Shown here piece by piece: positions 28,640-37,392 of a stretch of 64,000 bases of DNA. This DNA is from UBA9676 sp963837105 (GTDB lineage: Bacteria > Actinomycetota > Actinomycetes > Streptosporangiales > Streptosporangiaceae): positions 1 to 64,000 of the forward strand of contig CAWIMG010000020.1 in NCBI GenBank assembly GCA_963837105.1, in the 5' to 3' direction. The translations under genes and the position numbers were made by a program. Each line of letters starts with the position of its first letter. The stretch's first letter is position 1. Below the pieces are notes generated by a model. It saw nothing but the letters and a program-made list of their open reading frames with translations. It was not told the origin of the DNA and did no database searches.

Positions 28640-29320
28640 TCAGGATGACCTTACCTCGGCCCGGCGCTTGAGGTTCGTCAGAACCTCGTCCACGAGACCG
28701 TATTCCCTGGCCTCCTCGGCCGAGAAATACTTGTCCCGCTCGACGTCCCTGGCCACCTGGTCTTCCGGCCGGCCACTGTGCAGCGCGATGATGCGCTCCA
28801 TGGCGCTACGCATGCGCAGGATCTCGCGGGCCTGGATTTCCAGGTCGCTGGACTGGCCGTAGCCGCCCTCGGTAGCGGGCTGGTGGAGCAGGATGCGGGC
28901 GTTTGGAAGCGCCATCCGCTTGTCCTTGGTGCCGGCCGCCAGCAGCACCGCGGCCGCCGAGGCGGCCTGGCCGACGCAGCAGGTGGCGATCTCGGGCTGG
29001 ACGAACTGCATGGTGTCGTAGATCGCCATCATCGAGGTGACCGAGCCGCCCGGCGAGTTGATGTACATGGTGATGTCCCGGTCCGGGTCCATCGACTCCA
29101 GCGCGATCAGCTGGGCGATCACGTCGTTCGCCGAGGCGTCGTCGATCTGCACGCCCAGGAAGATGATCCGCTCCTCGAAGAGCTTGTTGTACGGGTTCAT
29201 CTCCTTGATCCCGTACGACGTCCGCTCCACGAAGGACGGCAGGACGTACCGCGCCTGCGCGGGATGGGCCAGGGCCGGGCTGACCGCTGACTGGGCCTGG
29301 GGACGGCTGGCTGTGCTCAC
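28640..29320 (-). CDS. clpP2: ClpP2 protease subunit
   Basis: This 226-aa serine peptidase subunit has catalytic Ser121 in GQAASAA and His146 in LLHQPA. It has the longer N-terminal propeptide-like region (FVERTSYG at ~30) typical of actinobacterial ClpP2. ClpP1 and ClpP2 form a mixed tetradecamer. Confidence 0.95.
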   Translation of the reverse strand: MSTASRPQAQSAVSPALAHPAQARYVLPSFVERTSYGIKEMNPYNKLFEERIIFLGVQIDDASANDVIAQLIALESMDPDRDITMYINSPGGSVTSMMAIYDTMQFVQPEIATCCVGQAASAAAVLLAAGTKDKRMALPNARILLHQPATEGGYGQSSDLEIQAREILRMRSAMERIIALHSGRPEDQVARDVERDKYFSAEEAREYGLVDEVLTNLKRRAEVRSS

Positions 29321-29357
29321 GGTTGCTTCCTTCGCTTCTGCTTCCGGTCCAGGTTCT

Positions 29358-29969
29358 TCAGGAACCGGGCCCCGCCGACGGGACCTCCAGGGCGCTGCGG
29401 ATCACGTGGTCGACGAAGCCATAGTCCCTGGCCTCCTCGGCGGTGAACCAGCGGTCGCGGTCCGCGTCCTTCTCGATCTGCTCGACCGGCTGCCCGGTGT
29501 GATAGGCGATCCGGTCGAACAGCGTCCGCTTGATGTAGAGCATCTGCTCGGCCTGGATCTTGATGTCAGAGGCGGTGCCGCCGATGCCGCCCGACGGCTG
29601 GTGCATGAGGATGCTGGCGTGCGGCAGGGCGTAACGCTTGCCAGGCGCGCCCGCCGACAGCAGGAACTGGCCCATCGACGCCGCCATGCCCATGGCGTAG
29701 GTGGCGATGTCGTTTGGCACGTATTGCATCACGTCGTAGATGGCCAGGCCCGCATAGACGGACCCGCCGGGTGAGTTGATGTAGATGCTGATGTCGCGCT
29801 TGTCGTCCTCGGCCGCCAGCAGCACCAGCTCGGCGCAGATCCGGTTGGCGATATCCTCGTCCACCTGCTGGCCGAGGAAGATGATCCGGTGCCGCAGCAT
29901 GCGCTGGAAGAGCTGGTCGCCCAGCAGGGCCGGGGCGGCCTCCGCGGTCCGCTGCACGATGTCCGGCAC
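29358..29969 (-). CDS. clpP1: ClpP1 protease subunit; 5' end disturbed by a 14-bp duplication
   Basis: The 203-aa form has catalytic Ser98 (MGMAASMGQ) and His123 (LMHQPSGG). The GTG at 29969 is the first start in this frame but has no ribosome binding site. A well-placed GTG with GAGGAG upstream lies at 30070 in another frame, and the two frames are separated by a 14-bp tandem duplication (29965-29978 and 29979-29992). Without one copy, the reading VSASTVPDIVQRTAEAA would be continuous from 30070, adding about 30 residues. The start given here is therefore provisional. Confidence 0.9.
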   Translation of the reverse strand: MPDIVQRTAEAAPALLGDQLFQRMLRHRIIFLGQQVDEDIANRICAELVLLAAEDDKRDISIYINSPGGSVYAGLAIYDVMQYVPNDIATYAMGMAASMGQFLLSAGAPGKRYALPHASILMHQPSGGIGGTASDIKIQAEQMLYIKRTLFDRIAYHTGQPVEQIEKDADRDRWFTAEEARDYGFVDHVIRSALEVPSAGPGS

Positions 29970-29992
29970 CGTGCTGGCGACACCGTGCTGGC
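29965..29992. repeat. 14-bp tandem duplication at clpP1 start
   Basis: GGCACCGTGCTGGC (29965-29978) is followed directly by GACACCGTGCTGGC (29979-29992), 13 of 14 identical. As 14 is not a multiple of three, it shifts the clpP1 reading frame relative to the best upstream start. Confidence 0.85.
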
Positions 29993-30211
29993 TGACACCG
30001 GCTGGATGGCTGGGACGGTGCCTGTGCTTCGCCGCTCGCTGGCCGCTGGGTGCTGCACCCCGTCGCTCACGGTGCTCTCCTCGCTCTCATATGCCACTGT
30101 CAGTGACCCTAACCCGGTGGCGCGCCCCGAACGTCCGCCATCGGCCCCTGTTCGCTGTCGGCGCAGGCTCCCGCCAGCCGCCGGCCTGGCCGGGGCGATC
30201 GGGGCCGCTCG

Positions 30212-31744
30212 TCAGCCGGTGGCGCCGGCCCCGTCCTGGTCGCTGGCCTCGTCCCGCCCGCTGTCCCGCTGCTGGCCGCCCGGCTCGTCCAGGCTGCTGT
30301 CCGCTGGGTCCAGGTCATCGTCCGCCGGGTCCTGGCCGCCGTCCGCTTCGCCCGCACCCGCTTCGCCCGCACCCGCTTCGGCCGCACCCGCTTCGGCCGC
30401 GCCAGCTTCGACTGCCCCGGCGTCGCCGGCTGTGGCGAGTTCGGTGAGGTCGACCGGCAGGCCTGCCTCATCGGTGACCGTCGCCCGCTCCGCCAGCAGC
30501 TCCAGCGCCTTGGCCCGGAGCACTTCGGTGACCGCGACCCCGAGCTGCCCCCGGTCAACGATTTCCTTGGCCAGCCGGTCCGGCGGGACACCGAGCCGGT
30601 ACGCCTGCTCGACCAGGTAGGCGTTCAGTTCCTCCTGCTCGACCCCGATCTCCTCCTGCCGGGCGATCTGGTCGAGCACGAAGCTCGCGGTGACGAAACG
30701 CCGGGCATCGGCGGCGATCTCCTCATCCAGCGCCTGGCCGGTCAGCTCACGCGAGGCGAGGTAGGACTCCCTGGTCAGGCCCGCCCGCTCCAGCTGCTCG
30801 TCCAGCGAGTGGTCACGGCGGTCGATCTCCTCCGCGACCAGCCGCTCCGGCAGCGGGACATCCACCTGGGCCAGCACGGCGTCCAGCGCCCGCTCCCGGG
30901 CCTGGCCAGCCTGCTGCATCCGCTTGGCCCCCGCCAACCGGGCCCGGGTACCGGCCCGGAACTCGCCCAGGGTGTCGTACTCGCTGGCCGACTGCGCGAA
31001 CTCGTCGTCCAGCTCGGGCAGTTCCTTCACCTTGACGCTGTGGACCGTCACCGCGACCTCGGCCTGCTGCCCCGCCTTTTCCCCGCCGGCCAGCTCCGAG
31101 CCGAAGGTGGCCGCGTCCCCGGCCGACATGCCGGTCAGCGCCTCGTCCAGGCCGTCCAGCAGCGAGCCGCTGCCGACCTCGTAGGAGATTCCGCTGGCCT
31201 GCGCGTCGTCCACCGGGGCGCCGTCTACCGAGGCGGACAGGTCGATGGACACGTAGTCTCCGGCCTGCACCGGCCGGTCCACCCCACGCAGTGACGCGAA
31301 CCGCTCCCGCAGCCCGGCGATGTACTCCTCCACCTCGTCCGGGGTGACCTCGGCATTGTCCACCGTCACCGACAGGGCGGCCAGGTCGGGCAGATCGAAC
31401 TTCGGCTGGATGTCGACCTCGGCGGTGAACGCGAGCTCCTGCCCGTCGTCCAGCCGGGTGATCTCTACCTCCGGCTGCCCGAGTGCCAGCACCTGGTTGT
31501 CGGCCAGGGCCTTCCCATACAGCTCCGGGACCGCGTCATTCACCGCCTGTTCCAGCACCACACTGCGGCCCAGCCGCTGGTCGATCACCCGCGGCGGGAC
31601 GTGCCCCGGCCGGAAGCCCGGGATCCTGACCTGCTTGGCGACCTCCCGGTAGGCCTTGTCGAGGCTGGGCTTGAGCTCGGAGAACGGAACCTCGATGGTC
31701 AGCTTGACCCGGGTCGGGCTCAGCTCCTCGACATCGGTCTTCAC
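30212..31744 (-). CDS. tig: trigger factor (ribosome-associated chaperone/PPIase)
   Basis: The 510-aa protein has the ribosome-docking loop GFRPGHVPP at residues 43-51, the FKBP-like PPIase domain (~150-240, DYVSIDLSASVDG) and the C-terminal chaperone arms. The GTG at 31744 matches the family N-terminus (VKTDVEELSPTRVKLTIEV), with AGGAGA upstream. A tail of ~80 residues is acidic, with EAGAA pentads encoded by ~15-bp repeats at about 30345-30415. Tig upstream of clpP1-clpP2 is the standard actinobacterial order. Confidence 0.95.
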   Translation of the reverse strand: MKTDVEELSPTRVKLTIEVPFSELKPSLDKAYREVAKQVRIPGFRPGHVPPRVIDQRLGRSVVLEQAVNDAVPELYGKALADNQVLALGQPEVEITRLDDGQELAFTAEVDIQPKFDLPDLAALSVTVDNAEVTPDEVEEYIAGLRERFASLRGVDRPVQAGDYVSIDLSASVDGAPVDDAQASGISYEVGSGSLLDGLDEALTGMSAGDAATFGSELAGGEKAGQQAEVAVTVHSVKVKELPELDDEFAQSASEYDTLGEFRAGTRARLAGAKRMQQAGQARERALDAVLAQVDVPLPERLVAEEIDRRDHSLDEQLERAGLTRESYLASRELTGQALDEEIAADARRFVTASFVLDQIARQEEIGVEQEELNAYLVEQAYRLGVPPDRLAKEIVDRGQLGVAVTEVLRAKALELLAERATVTDEAGLPVDLTELATAGDAGAVEAGAAEAGAAEAGAGEAGAGEADGGQDPADDDLDPADSSLDEPGGQQRDSGRDEASDQDGAGATG

Positions 31745-31959
31745 GACGGCGTCACTCTCCTGGTCGCCTGGATTTCCTGCCCGCCGTGCCGCACCCCGGC
31801 GAACAGGACAGCCGGCCCGGCCGCAAGCGGCTACGGCGGCCAAGTCTATGGCAGCGCACAGCCGCCGGCGGCCGACCGGCCCGGCCCGCGGCCAAGATCA
31901 CGGACTGGCTGCCGGCCCTGCTCATCCAGGGCAGGTCCCGGCATGCTCCCGGCCCTGGC

Positions 31960-33834
31960 TTAACGGCGGCTGGCCATGACCGCCGGCCCGGCCGCGCCCG
32001 GCGGCAGGCCGTGGTCGAGCTGGTAATCGAGGTTGACCGCAGCGCTGATGAGGGACAGGTGGCTAAACGCCTGCGGGAAATTGCCGAGCTGATCGCCGGT
32101 GCTGCTGATTTCCTCGGAGTACAGGCCGAGGTGGTTGGCGTAGGTGTGCATTTTCTCGAACACCAGCCGGGCCTCATTGAGGCGCCCAGCGCGGGCGAGG
32201 GCATCGACGTACCAGAACGTGCACAGTGAGAAGGTGCCCTCGTCGCCCGCGAGCCCGTCGGGTGAGGCGCTGGGGTTGTACCGGTAGACCAGGCTGTCGG
32301 AGACCAGTTCGCGGTCCATCGCCTGCAGGGTGGACAGCCACATCGGGTCGCGTGGGCCGATGAAGCCCTGCAGCGGCATCAGCAGCAGGGACGAGTCCAG
32401 CACCTCGGTGTCGTAATGCTGGGTGAAGGCACCGACCTTGGGGTTCCACCCACGCTCCATGATCTGGCCGTAGACGCGGTCGCGGACAGCGGTCCACTGG
32501 GCGACGTTAGCCGGGCGGGACCGGTGCTGGGCCATTTTGATGGCGCGGTCCAGCGCCACCCAGGTCTGGAACCGGCCGTAGGTGAAGTTCTTCTGGCCGC
32601 CGCGGGTCTCCCAGATGCCCTCATCGGGCTGGTCCCAGTGGTCGCATAGCCAGTCGATCATGCGGGTGAGGTCTTTCCAGCCCTGGTAGGCGGGCTGCAC
32701 TCCATGTGCGTCCGCGAGCGAGATGGCGTCCATCGCCTCGCCGTAGATGTCGAGCTGCAGCTGGCCGGCGGCACCGTTGCCGATCCGGACCGGCCGCGAG
32801 CCACGCCAGCCCTCGAAGTGGTCCAGGGTCTCTTCGACCAGGTCGGAACTGCCGTCAACCCGGTACATGATCTTCAGTGGCCGGCCTTCGCCGGTGTAGT
32901 CGGCTGCCCGGTCGCGCAGCCAGGCACCGAACGCCGCCGCTTCCTCCACGTAGCCCAGCCCCAGCAGCGCGTAGATGGAGAAGGAGCCATCCCGGACCCA
33001 GGTGTACCGGTAGTCCCAGTTGCGCTCGCCACCGGCCTGCTCGGGCAGCCCGGTGGTGGGCGCGGCGACCGGCGCTCCGGTCGGCGCGTACGTCATCAGC
33101 TTGAGCGTCAGCGCGGACCGGGCAACCATCTCCCGCCACCGCCCCCGGTAGGTAGACCGGTACAGCCAGTCACGCCAGAACCGCGCGGTGTCATCCGCCA
33201 GCCGCTGCGCTTGCTCCGGGGACACCCGCTGGGGAGTGCCCCCGTCCGACTCCAGCACCACTCCGCCGATCTGGCCCTCGCGGAGCGTCCGGGTCCACCG
33301 CACGCCATCGCCGACCCGCTCGAACTTGACGCCGGCGGCATCGATCGAAAGCCCCTGCGGTGCGATGGCGTGCGCCGTGAGCGCCATGCCGTCGGCCTGG
33401 AACACGCCCCCGTGCTCGTTGTGCTCCAGCTTGTGCGCACCGCGGCCGTAGTCGAAGCGCGGCTGGAGCTCGATGGCGAACCGCATGGTGCCCCGAACCA
33501 CGCGGATGTTCCGCACCAGCCGGTGCCGGCCGGTCGCCGGCCCCTCGATCACCGGCATGAAGTCATGTACCTCACCGACCCCGTCCGGAGTCATGAACCG
33601 GGTGACCAGGATCGCCGTGTCCGGCAGGTACAGCTGCCTGCTCACGTAGTCGTCCCGGTCCGGCCTGATCGTGAAATGACCGCCGCGGTCGGCATCCAGC
33701 AGCGATCCGAACACACTTGGCGAGTCAAACCGGGGGCAGCACCACCAGTCCACCGCGCCGTCCCTGGTGACCAGCGCCGCCGTCTGCAGGTCACCGATAA
33801 GCCCATGATCGCTGATGTTGGGATAGCGGACCAT
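31960..33834 (-). CDS. glycoside hydrolase family 15 protein (glucoamylase/trehalase-like)
   Basis: This 624-aa protein has the N-terminal GH15-associated domain (LIGDLQTAALVTRDGAVDWWCCPRFDSPSVF) and an (alpha/alpha)6 catalytic domain (GGERNWDYRYTWVRDGSFSIYALL, DEGIWETRGG, DEGTFSLCTFWYVDALARAGR). Actinobacterial members include trehalases as well as glucoamylases, so the substrate is open. There is no signal peptide, so it acts on internal glucans or trehalose. ATG 33834 is preferred because AAGGA lies five bases before it; an ATG two codons upstream is too close to the site. Confidence 0.88.
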   Translation of the reverse strand: MVRYPNISDHGLIGDLQTAALVTRDGAVDWWCCPRFDSPSVFGSLLDADRGGHFTIRPDRDDYVSRQLYLPDTAILVTRFMTPDGVGEVHDFMPVIEGPATGRHRLVRNIRVVRGTMRFAIELQPRFDYGRGAHKLEHNEHGGVFQADGMALTAHAIAPQGLSIDAAGVKFERVGDGVRWTRTLREGQIGGVVLESDGGTPQRVSPEQAQRLADDTARFWRDWLYRSTYRGRWREMVARSALTLKLMTYAPTGAPVAAPTTGLPEQAGGERNWDYRYTWVRDGSFSIYALLGLGYVEEAAAFGAWLRDRAADYTGEGRPLKIMYRVDGSSDLVEETLDHFEGWRGSRPVRIGNGAAGQLQLDIYGEAMDAISLADAHGVQPAYQGWKDLTRMIDWLCDHWDQPDEGIWETRGGQKNFTYGRFQTWVALDRAIKMAQHRSRPANVAQWTAVRDRVYGQIMERGWNPKVGAFTQHYDTEVLDSSLLLMPLQGFIGPRDPMWLSTLQAMDRELVSDSLVYRYNPSASPDGLAGDEGTFSLCTFWYVDALARAGRLNEARLVFEKMHTYANHLGLYSEEISSTGDQLGNFPQAFSHLSLISAAVNLDYQLDHGLPPGAAGPAVMASRR

Positions 33835-34097
33835 GATCATCCTTCCCGGCGGCCTGCCGCTGGGCGCGTGGTCATCAACAGTTGTGTCATGTGCTGACAG
33901 CATCCCGCCGGACCGGCCGCCGGTCGTCACCCGTCAGGGGTTATCTGCCGATCCACGCCGCCCGGCGGCCCCGTCCAGCGCCGCTGACCTGCGGCATTCA
34001 CACCGAACTCACACACAGCATGTGCACCGCATGCAGACCGGCCAGCGACCATGGAGCTTGGCATTCTCGTATGCAGCCGACAGTGAGGTGCACTGAC

Positions 34098-34796
34098 GTG
34101 GACGAACAGGAACAGGCGGGCGGCGCGGAACCGGTGCCGCCGCCCGCGGACGGAGCCACCGCGCCGCTGCCGGAGCCAGCCGGGGCGGGCGAGCGGCCCG
34201 GCCGCGGCACCGCTGCCCGCCGGGTGCTCACCGGCCGGGCGGCAGGCTGGGTGGTGGCGGCGGTACTGGCCGGGGTCATCATCGGCCTGCTGGTCGGGTT
34301 CGCCCGGTCGTCGCCGACCGTGTCGGTAGCACAGGCGGGACCGGCCCGGTTCACCATCGGCCCGAACGGCGTGCAGCGCCAGGTCATCATCGGCCCGAAC
34401 GGGGCGTCGGGCCAGATCGTCATCGGCCCGGCGGGCCTGCCGCCGGGGGCCGTAGTCGTCGGCCCAGCGGGAGCACCCGGCCAGGTCGTCGCCTGCCTAC
34501 CGAGGGTGGCGACGGGGCCGGTCCGGGTGTTCCTGCCCGCTGTCCCGGCCAAGGTCAGCTGGCGGTTCGTCCAGCTGACCGCCGCGGCTGGCGCGCAGAT
34601 CCCGGCGAGCTGGGCCGTCCCGCAGATGCTGCCCCCGGCGGGGGTAACCGCGCCCACCCAGCGGGCGGCGGCGGCTCCGGTTCAGGTGGTGGTCCCGCCA
34701 GGACAGGTCCGGGCACGCCTGCACATCGTCGCGCCCGGGCACGTGCAGATCACGCTGCCTGCCGGGTGGAGCGCGGTGTGCCCGAGCGGCCAGTGA
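34098..34796 (+). CDS. unknown single-pass membrane protein with IIGPNG-type repeats
   Basis: I do not recognise this 232-aa protein. It has an acidic/proline-rich cytoplasmic N-terminus, one membrane helix (residues ~50-68), then four imperfect ~10-residue repeats (TIGPNGVQRQ, IIGPNGASGQ, VIGPAGLPPG, VVGPAGAPGQ; ~86-130), which could form a small beta-solenoid or collagen-like strand. A Pro/Val-rich extracytoplasmic domain follows. The start is GTG 34098 with GAGGTG eight bases upstream. The last 47 bp overlap the convergent dehydrogenase. Confidence 0.7.
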   Translation: MDEQEQAGGAEPVPPPADGATAPLPEPAGAGERPGRGTAARRVLTGRAAGWVVAAVLAGVIIGLLVGFARSSPTVSVAQAGPARFTIGPNGVQRQVIIGPNGASGQIVIGPAGLPPGAVVVGPAGAPGQVVACLPRVATGPVRVFLPAVPAKVSWRFVQLTAAAGAQIPASWAVPQMLPPAGVTAPTQRAAAAPVQVVVPPGQVRARLHIVAPGHVQITLPAGWSAVCPSGQ

Positions 34797-35799
34797 GCGG
34801 CTGGCGGCCGGCGCAGCCGTAGTCGGACCGCCGGACCAGGCCGGTGACAGCCTCGCCGCGCAGGAACCGGCGGGTGTTCTCGGCCGCCCGGCGGGCCGCA
34901 TGGGCCAGCACACCGGGCACGATGCCGGAGTTGTGCGGGGACCCGATCACATTGGGCAGGTCGAGGAACGGGTAGTCCATCCGGAAGCCCCGGTCCAGGC
35001 CGGGCTCGTGCCACCAGCTGTCGAGGCCGGCGCAGAACTCGGGGTGATCGCGCAGGTGCTCGAACAGGGCCCGCTCGTCCACGATGGCAGCCCGGGACAC
35101 GTTGACGACGATGGCGGCCGGCTTCATCAGGGCCAGCTCTCTGGCGCCGATCAGGCGCCGGGTGGCGCTGGTCAGCGGCAGCGCCACGACCAGCACGTCG
35201 GCGGCGGCAAGCACCTGGTCCAGGTCGGCCAGAGTGCCGGCGAACTCGACCGGGTCGCTGGTGGTACCGGAGCTGTTCACAGCGTGAATGCGGGCACCGA
35301 ACCCCCGCATTAGCGCCGCGGTGGCGGCGCCGATGCCGCCATAGCCGAGGATCGCGCAGACCGCGCCGTTGAGCGTGATCAGCGGCTGCCACTGGTTGAA
35401 TTCGCCGCGGGCGAGCCCGGCGTGGCGCTGGCGCAGCCGCCGGGCAAGCGCCAGCGCCAGCGCCATGACATGCTCGGCGATCGGCTCCGAGTAGGCGCCC
35501 ACGTTGCTGGCCAGGATCAGCTGGCCGGGGATGGCGGCGAAGTCGAGCTGATCGGCGCCGGCCGACAGCAGCTGGACAAACCGGAGACTGGCCGCCTGCT
35601 GCCACCCCAGGGCGGGCAGTTCCCGGCGCAGGTTCCAGCCGATCAGCGCCTCCGCCTCCGCCACGGCGGCCGGGCGCTCATCCTCGGCCAGCGCCGCCAG
35701 GAAGGCGAGGCTGGCCTCGCCGCCAAGCACCTCGGTGTTGATCCGGATGAACTCGTCGTCCACCGGGTAGCTGACCGCTACCAGCCGCTGCCGGGCCAT
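34750..35799 (-). CDS. D-2-hydroxyacid dehydrogenase family protein
   Basis: The 349-aa NAD(P)-dependent dehydrogenase has the Rossmann motif GYGGIG at 152-157, the substrate Arg in VNVSRAAIVDE and the catalytic His in IGSPHNSG. The substrate (glyoxylate, hydroxypyruvate or a phosphoglycerate-like acid) is not clear. ATG 35799 has GGGAGGG upstream. About 20 residues past the usual end (after RRSDY) run over the neighbouring gene's 3' end. Confidence 0.85.
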   Translation of the reverse strand: MARQRLVAVSYPVDDEFIRINTEVLGGEASLAFLAALAEDERPAAVAEAEALIGWNLRRELPALGWQQAASLRFVQLLSAGADQLDFAAIPGQLILASNVGAYSEPIAEHVMALALALARRLRQRHAGLARGEFNQWQPLITLNGAVCAILGYGGIGAATAALMRGFGARIHAVNSSGTTSDPVEFAGTLADLDQVLAAADVLVVALPLTSATRRLIGARELALMKPAAIVVNVSRAAIVDERALFEHLRDHPEFCAGLDSWWHEPGLDRGFRMDYPFLDLPNVIGSPHNSGIVPGVLAHAARRAAENTRRFLRGEAVTGLVRRSDYGCAGRQPLTGRSGTPRSTRQAA

Positions 35800-35902
35800 G
35801 GGGTTCCCTCCCAGTGCATGCGGGCGCCGCACCGCCGCGGATCCAAGAGTGCCGCACCCATGCCCAGCTATGTGACCGGGTCACCCCGGCAGGTGCGGCG
35901 GG

Positions 35903-36175
35903 TCAGGCACCCACCTGTGTGGCCGCGGCCAGGATGGCGACGATCGCGGCGACCGCCGCCTCGGCATCGGCCCCAGTCGCCGTCACGGTGATCCGCTGCC
36001 CGCTGGTCGCGCCCAGGCCCATCACACCGAGCACGCTCTTGGCGTCTGCCCGGCTGCTGCCGACGGTGAGCGAGACGGCGGAGGAGAACTTTGCCGCCGC
36101 CACCGACAGCGCCCCGGCCGGGCGGGCGTGCAGGTCGCCGGTGAGGGTGACCGCCTGCTCACAGCTTGCGGGCAT
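35903..36175 (-). CDS. HPr-like phosphocarrier protein of the Dha system
   Basis: The 90-aa HPr has the phospho-accepting His16 in LHARPAG and the usual ADAKSVLGVMGLG region. It passes phosphate from Enzyme I to an EIIA. It overlaps dhaM by 17 bp and so is made with it. In many bacteria this domain is fused inside DhaM; here it is a free protein. Confidence 0.92.
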   Translation of the reverse strand: MPASCEQAVTLTGDLHARPAGALSVAAAKFSSAVSLTVGSSRADAKSVLGVMGLGATSGQRITVTATGADAEAAVAAIVAILAAATQVGA

Positions 36176-36563
36176 GGCGTGCCTCCTCCGCCGCGGCGAG
36201 CACCGCGGTGATGTCTGCGCCGCTGGCCGCGGCTACGGTCGCGGCTACCACGCCCTCGACGAAGGGCGCGTCGGCTAGCTCGATCGGGCCGGGCAGATCC
36301 CCGGCGCCGCCGAGCAGCGCCCGCACGGTGAGGACGGCGCTGCCGAGGTCGGGGAGGATGACCACACCCGCTCCGCTGTCGGCCAGTTTGACCGCCTGCT
36401 GGACTTTGGCCGCGCTAGTGCCGAGCCGCCCGTCATCGGTGCCGCCGGCGGGGATAATGGCCACGGTGCCTCCGCTGATCTGGCCGGCGAGTTCTGCCGC
36501 CCCCCCCGCCAGCGACGCGCTGTGCGAGACGAGGACGATCCCTACCCTGGCGTGGAGGCTCAT
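36159..36563 (-). CDS. dhaM: DhaM, EIIA (mannose-type) phosphoryl donor for dihydroxyacetone kinase
   Basis: The 134-aa EIIA-Man-like domain has phospho-His14 in GIVLVSHSASLA. It hands phosphate to DhaL-ADP so that DhaK/L can phosphorylate dihydroxyacetone without free ATP. It is transcribed divergently from the IclR gene across a 41-bp gap that holds the operator at 36581. Confidence 0.92.
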   Translation of the reverse strand: MSLHARVGIVLVSHSASLAGGAAELAGQISGGTVAIIPAGGTDDGRLGTSAAKVQQAVKLADSGAGVVILPDLGSAVLTVRALLGGAGDLPGPIELADAPFVEGVVAATVAAASGADITAVLAAAEEARHARKL

Positions 36564-36580
36564 GGCATATCCTGAATCGT

Positions 36581-36598
36581 GTTCGACATTGCTGAAAG
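36581..36598. promoter_or_regulatory. probable IclR-type operator between dhaM and iclR
   Basis: GTTCGACATTGCTGAAAG lies in the 41-bp divergent gap. Its left half, with the preceding CGT, is identical to the palindrome in front of the MIP channel gene at 41558. The right half is degenerate. Confidence 0.65.
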
Positions 36599-36604
36599 GT
36601 TGTC

Positions 36605-37384
36605 ATGATCCAATCGGTGGAGCGCGCGGCCCGGATTCTTGCCGTTCTTGGCTCCGGCACGCCCCGGCTCGGCGTCACCGAAATCGCCGAGCAGGTGGGG
36701 CTGGCCAAGCCGACCGTGCATGGGCTGCTCCGGACGCTGGCGAAGCACGGCCTGGTCAGCCAGGATGACGACACCGGGAAATACAGCCTCGGCCCGGCGG
36801 TGCTGCTGCTGGGCAACGCCTATCTGGATGGCTCGGAGCTGCGTGCCCGGTCGCTGCTGTGGGCGGAGTCGCTCGCCCAGCGCGCGAACGAGGCGGTGTG
36901 GGTGGCGAGCCTGTCGGGCAGCCGGGTCATCGTGCTGCACCACGTGTTCCGCCCGGACAACACGGTGCAGATCCTGGAGGTTGGGGCGGCCATCCCGTGG
37001 CACGCCTGCGCGCTCGGGCACGCGATCGTGGCCAACCTGGCCGGGCCCGCCCGGGCCACCGCGCTGGCCGCTGACCTGGCCCCGCTGACCGGCCGGACCA
37101 GGACCACCCGGGTGGCTCTCAGCCGGGTGCTCAACCAGGTGCGCAAGCAGGGTTACGCGGTGGAGGACCAGGAGGCCACCGTCGGGGACGCGGGCATCGC
37201 GGCACCGATCTTCGGCCGTGACAGCGTGGTGGCCGGTGCTATCGGGGTGGTCGGCGCAGCCGACCGGCTGCTGGCACAGCCCATCCGGGACGAGCTGGTG
37301 CGGGCGGTACAGGAAGCGGCGCGGGCCATCTCCCGGGATCTGGGGGCGGCCCGGGGCGGCCCGGTCCTGTCGGCCCTGAGCTGA
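36605..37384 (+). CDS. IclR family transcriptional regulator of the glycerol/Dha genes
   Basis: The 259-aa protein has an N-terminal winged helix (SVERAARILAVLGSGTPRLGVTEIAEQVGLAKPTVHGLLRTL) and the C-terminal IclR effector domain (IPWHACALGHAIVA, GYAVEDQEATVGDAGIAAPIF). It sits inside the dihydroxyacetone cluster, divergent from dhaM. The shared operator sequences before dhaM/iclR and the MIP channel suggest it controls the whole set, probably in response to glycerol or a Dha-related metabolite (inference). Confidence 0.9.
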   Translation: MIQSVERAARILAVLGSGTPRLGVTEIAEQVGLAKPTVHGLLRTLAKHGLVSQDDDTGKYSLGPAVLLLGNAYLDGSELRARSLLWAESLAQRANEAVWVASLSGSRVIVLHHVFRPDNTVQILEVGAAIPWHACALGHAIVANLAGPARATALAADLAPLTGRTRTTRVALSRVLNQVRKQGYAVEDQEATVGDAGIAAPIFGRDSVVAGAIGVVGAADRLLAQPIRDELVRAVQEAARAISRDLGAARGGPVLSALS

Positions 37385-37392
37385 CGGCATGG

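Noticed and set aside
35872..35884. GTGACCGGGTCAC palindrome between the dehydrogenase and HPr genes as an operator or terminator
   Set aside because: Only a 6-1-6 repeat with no match to other sites here; too short to support a call.
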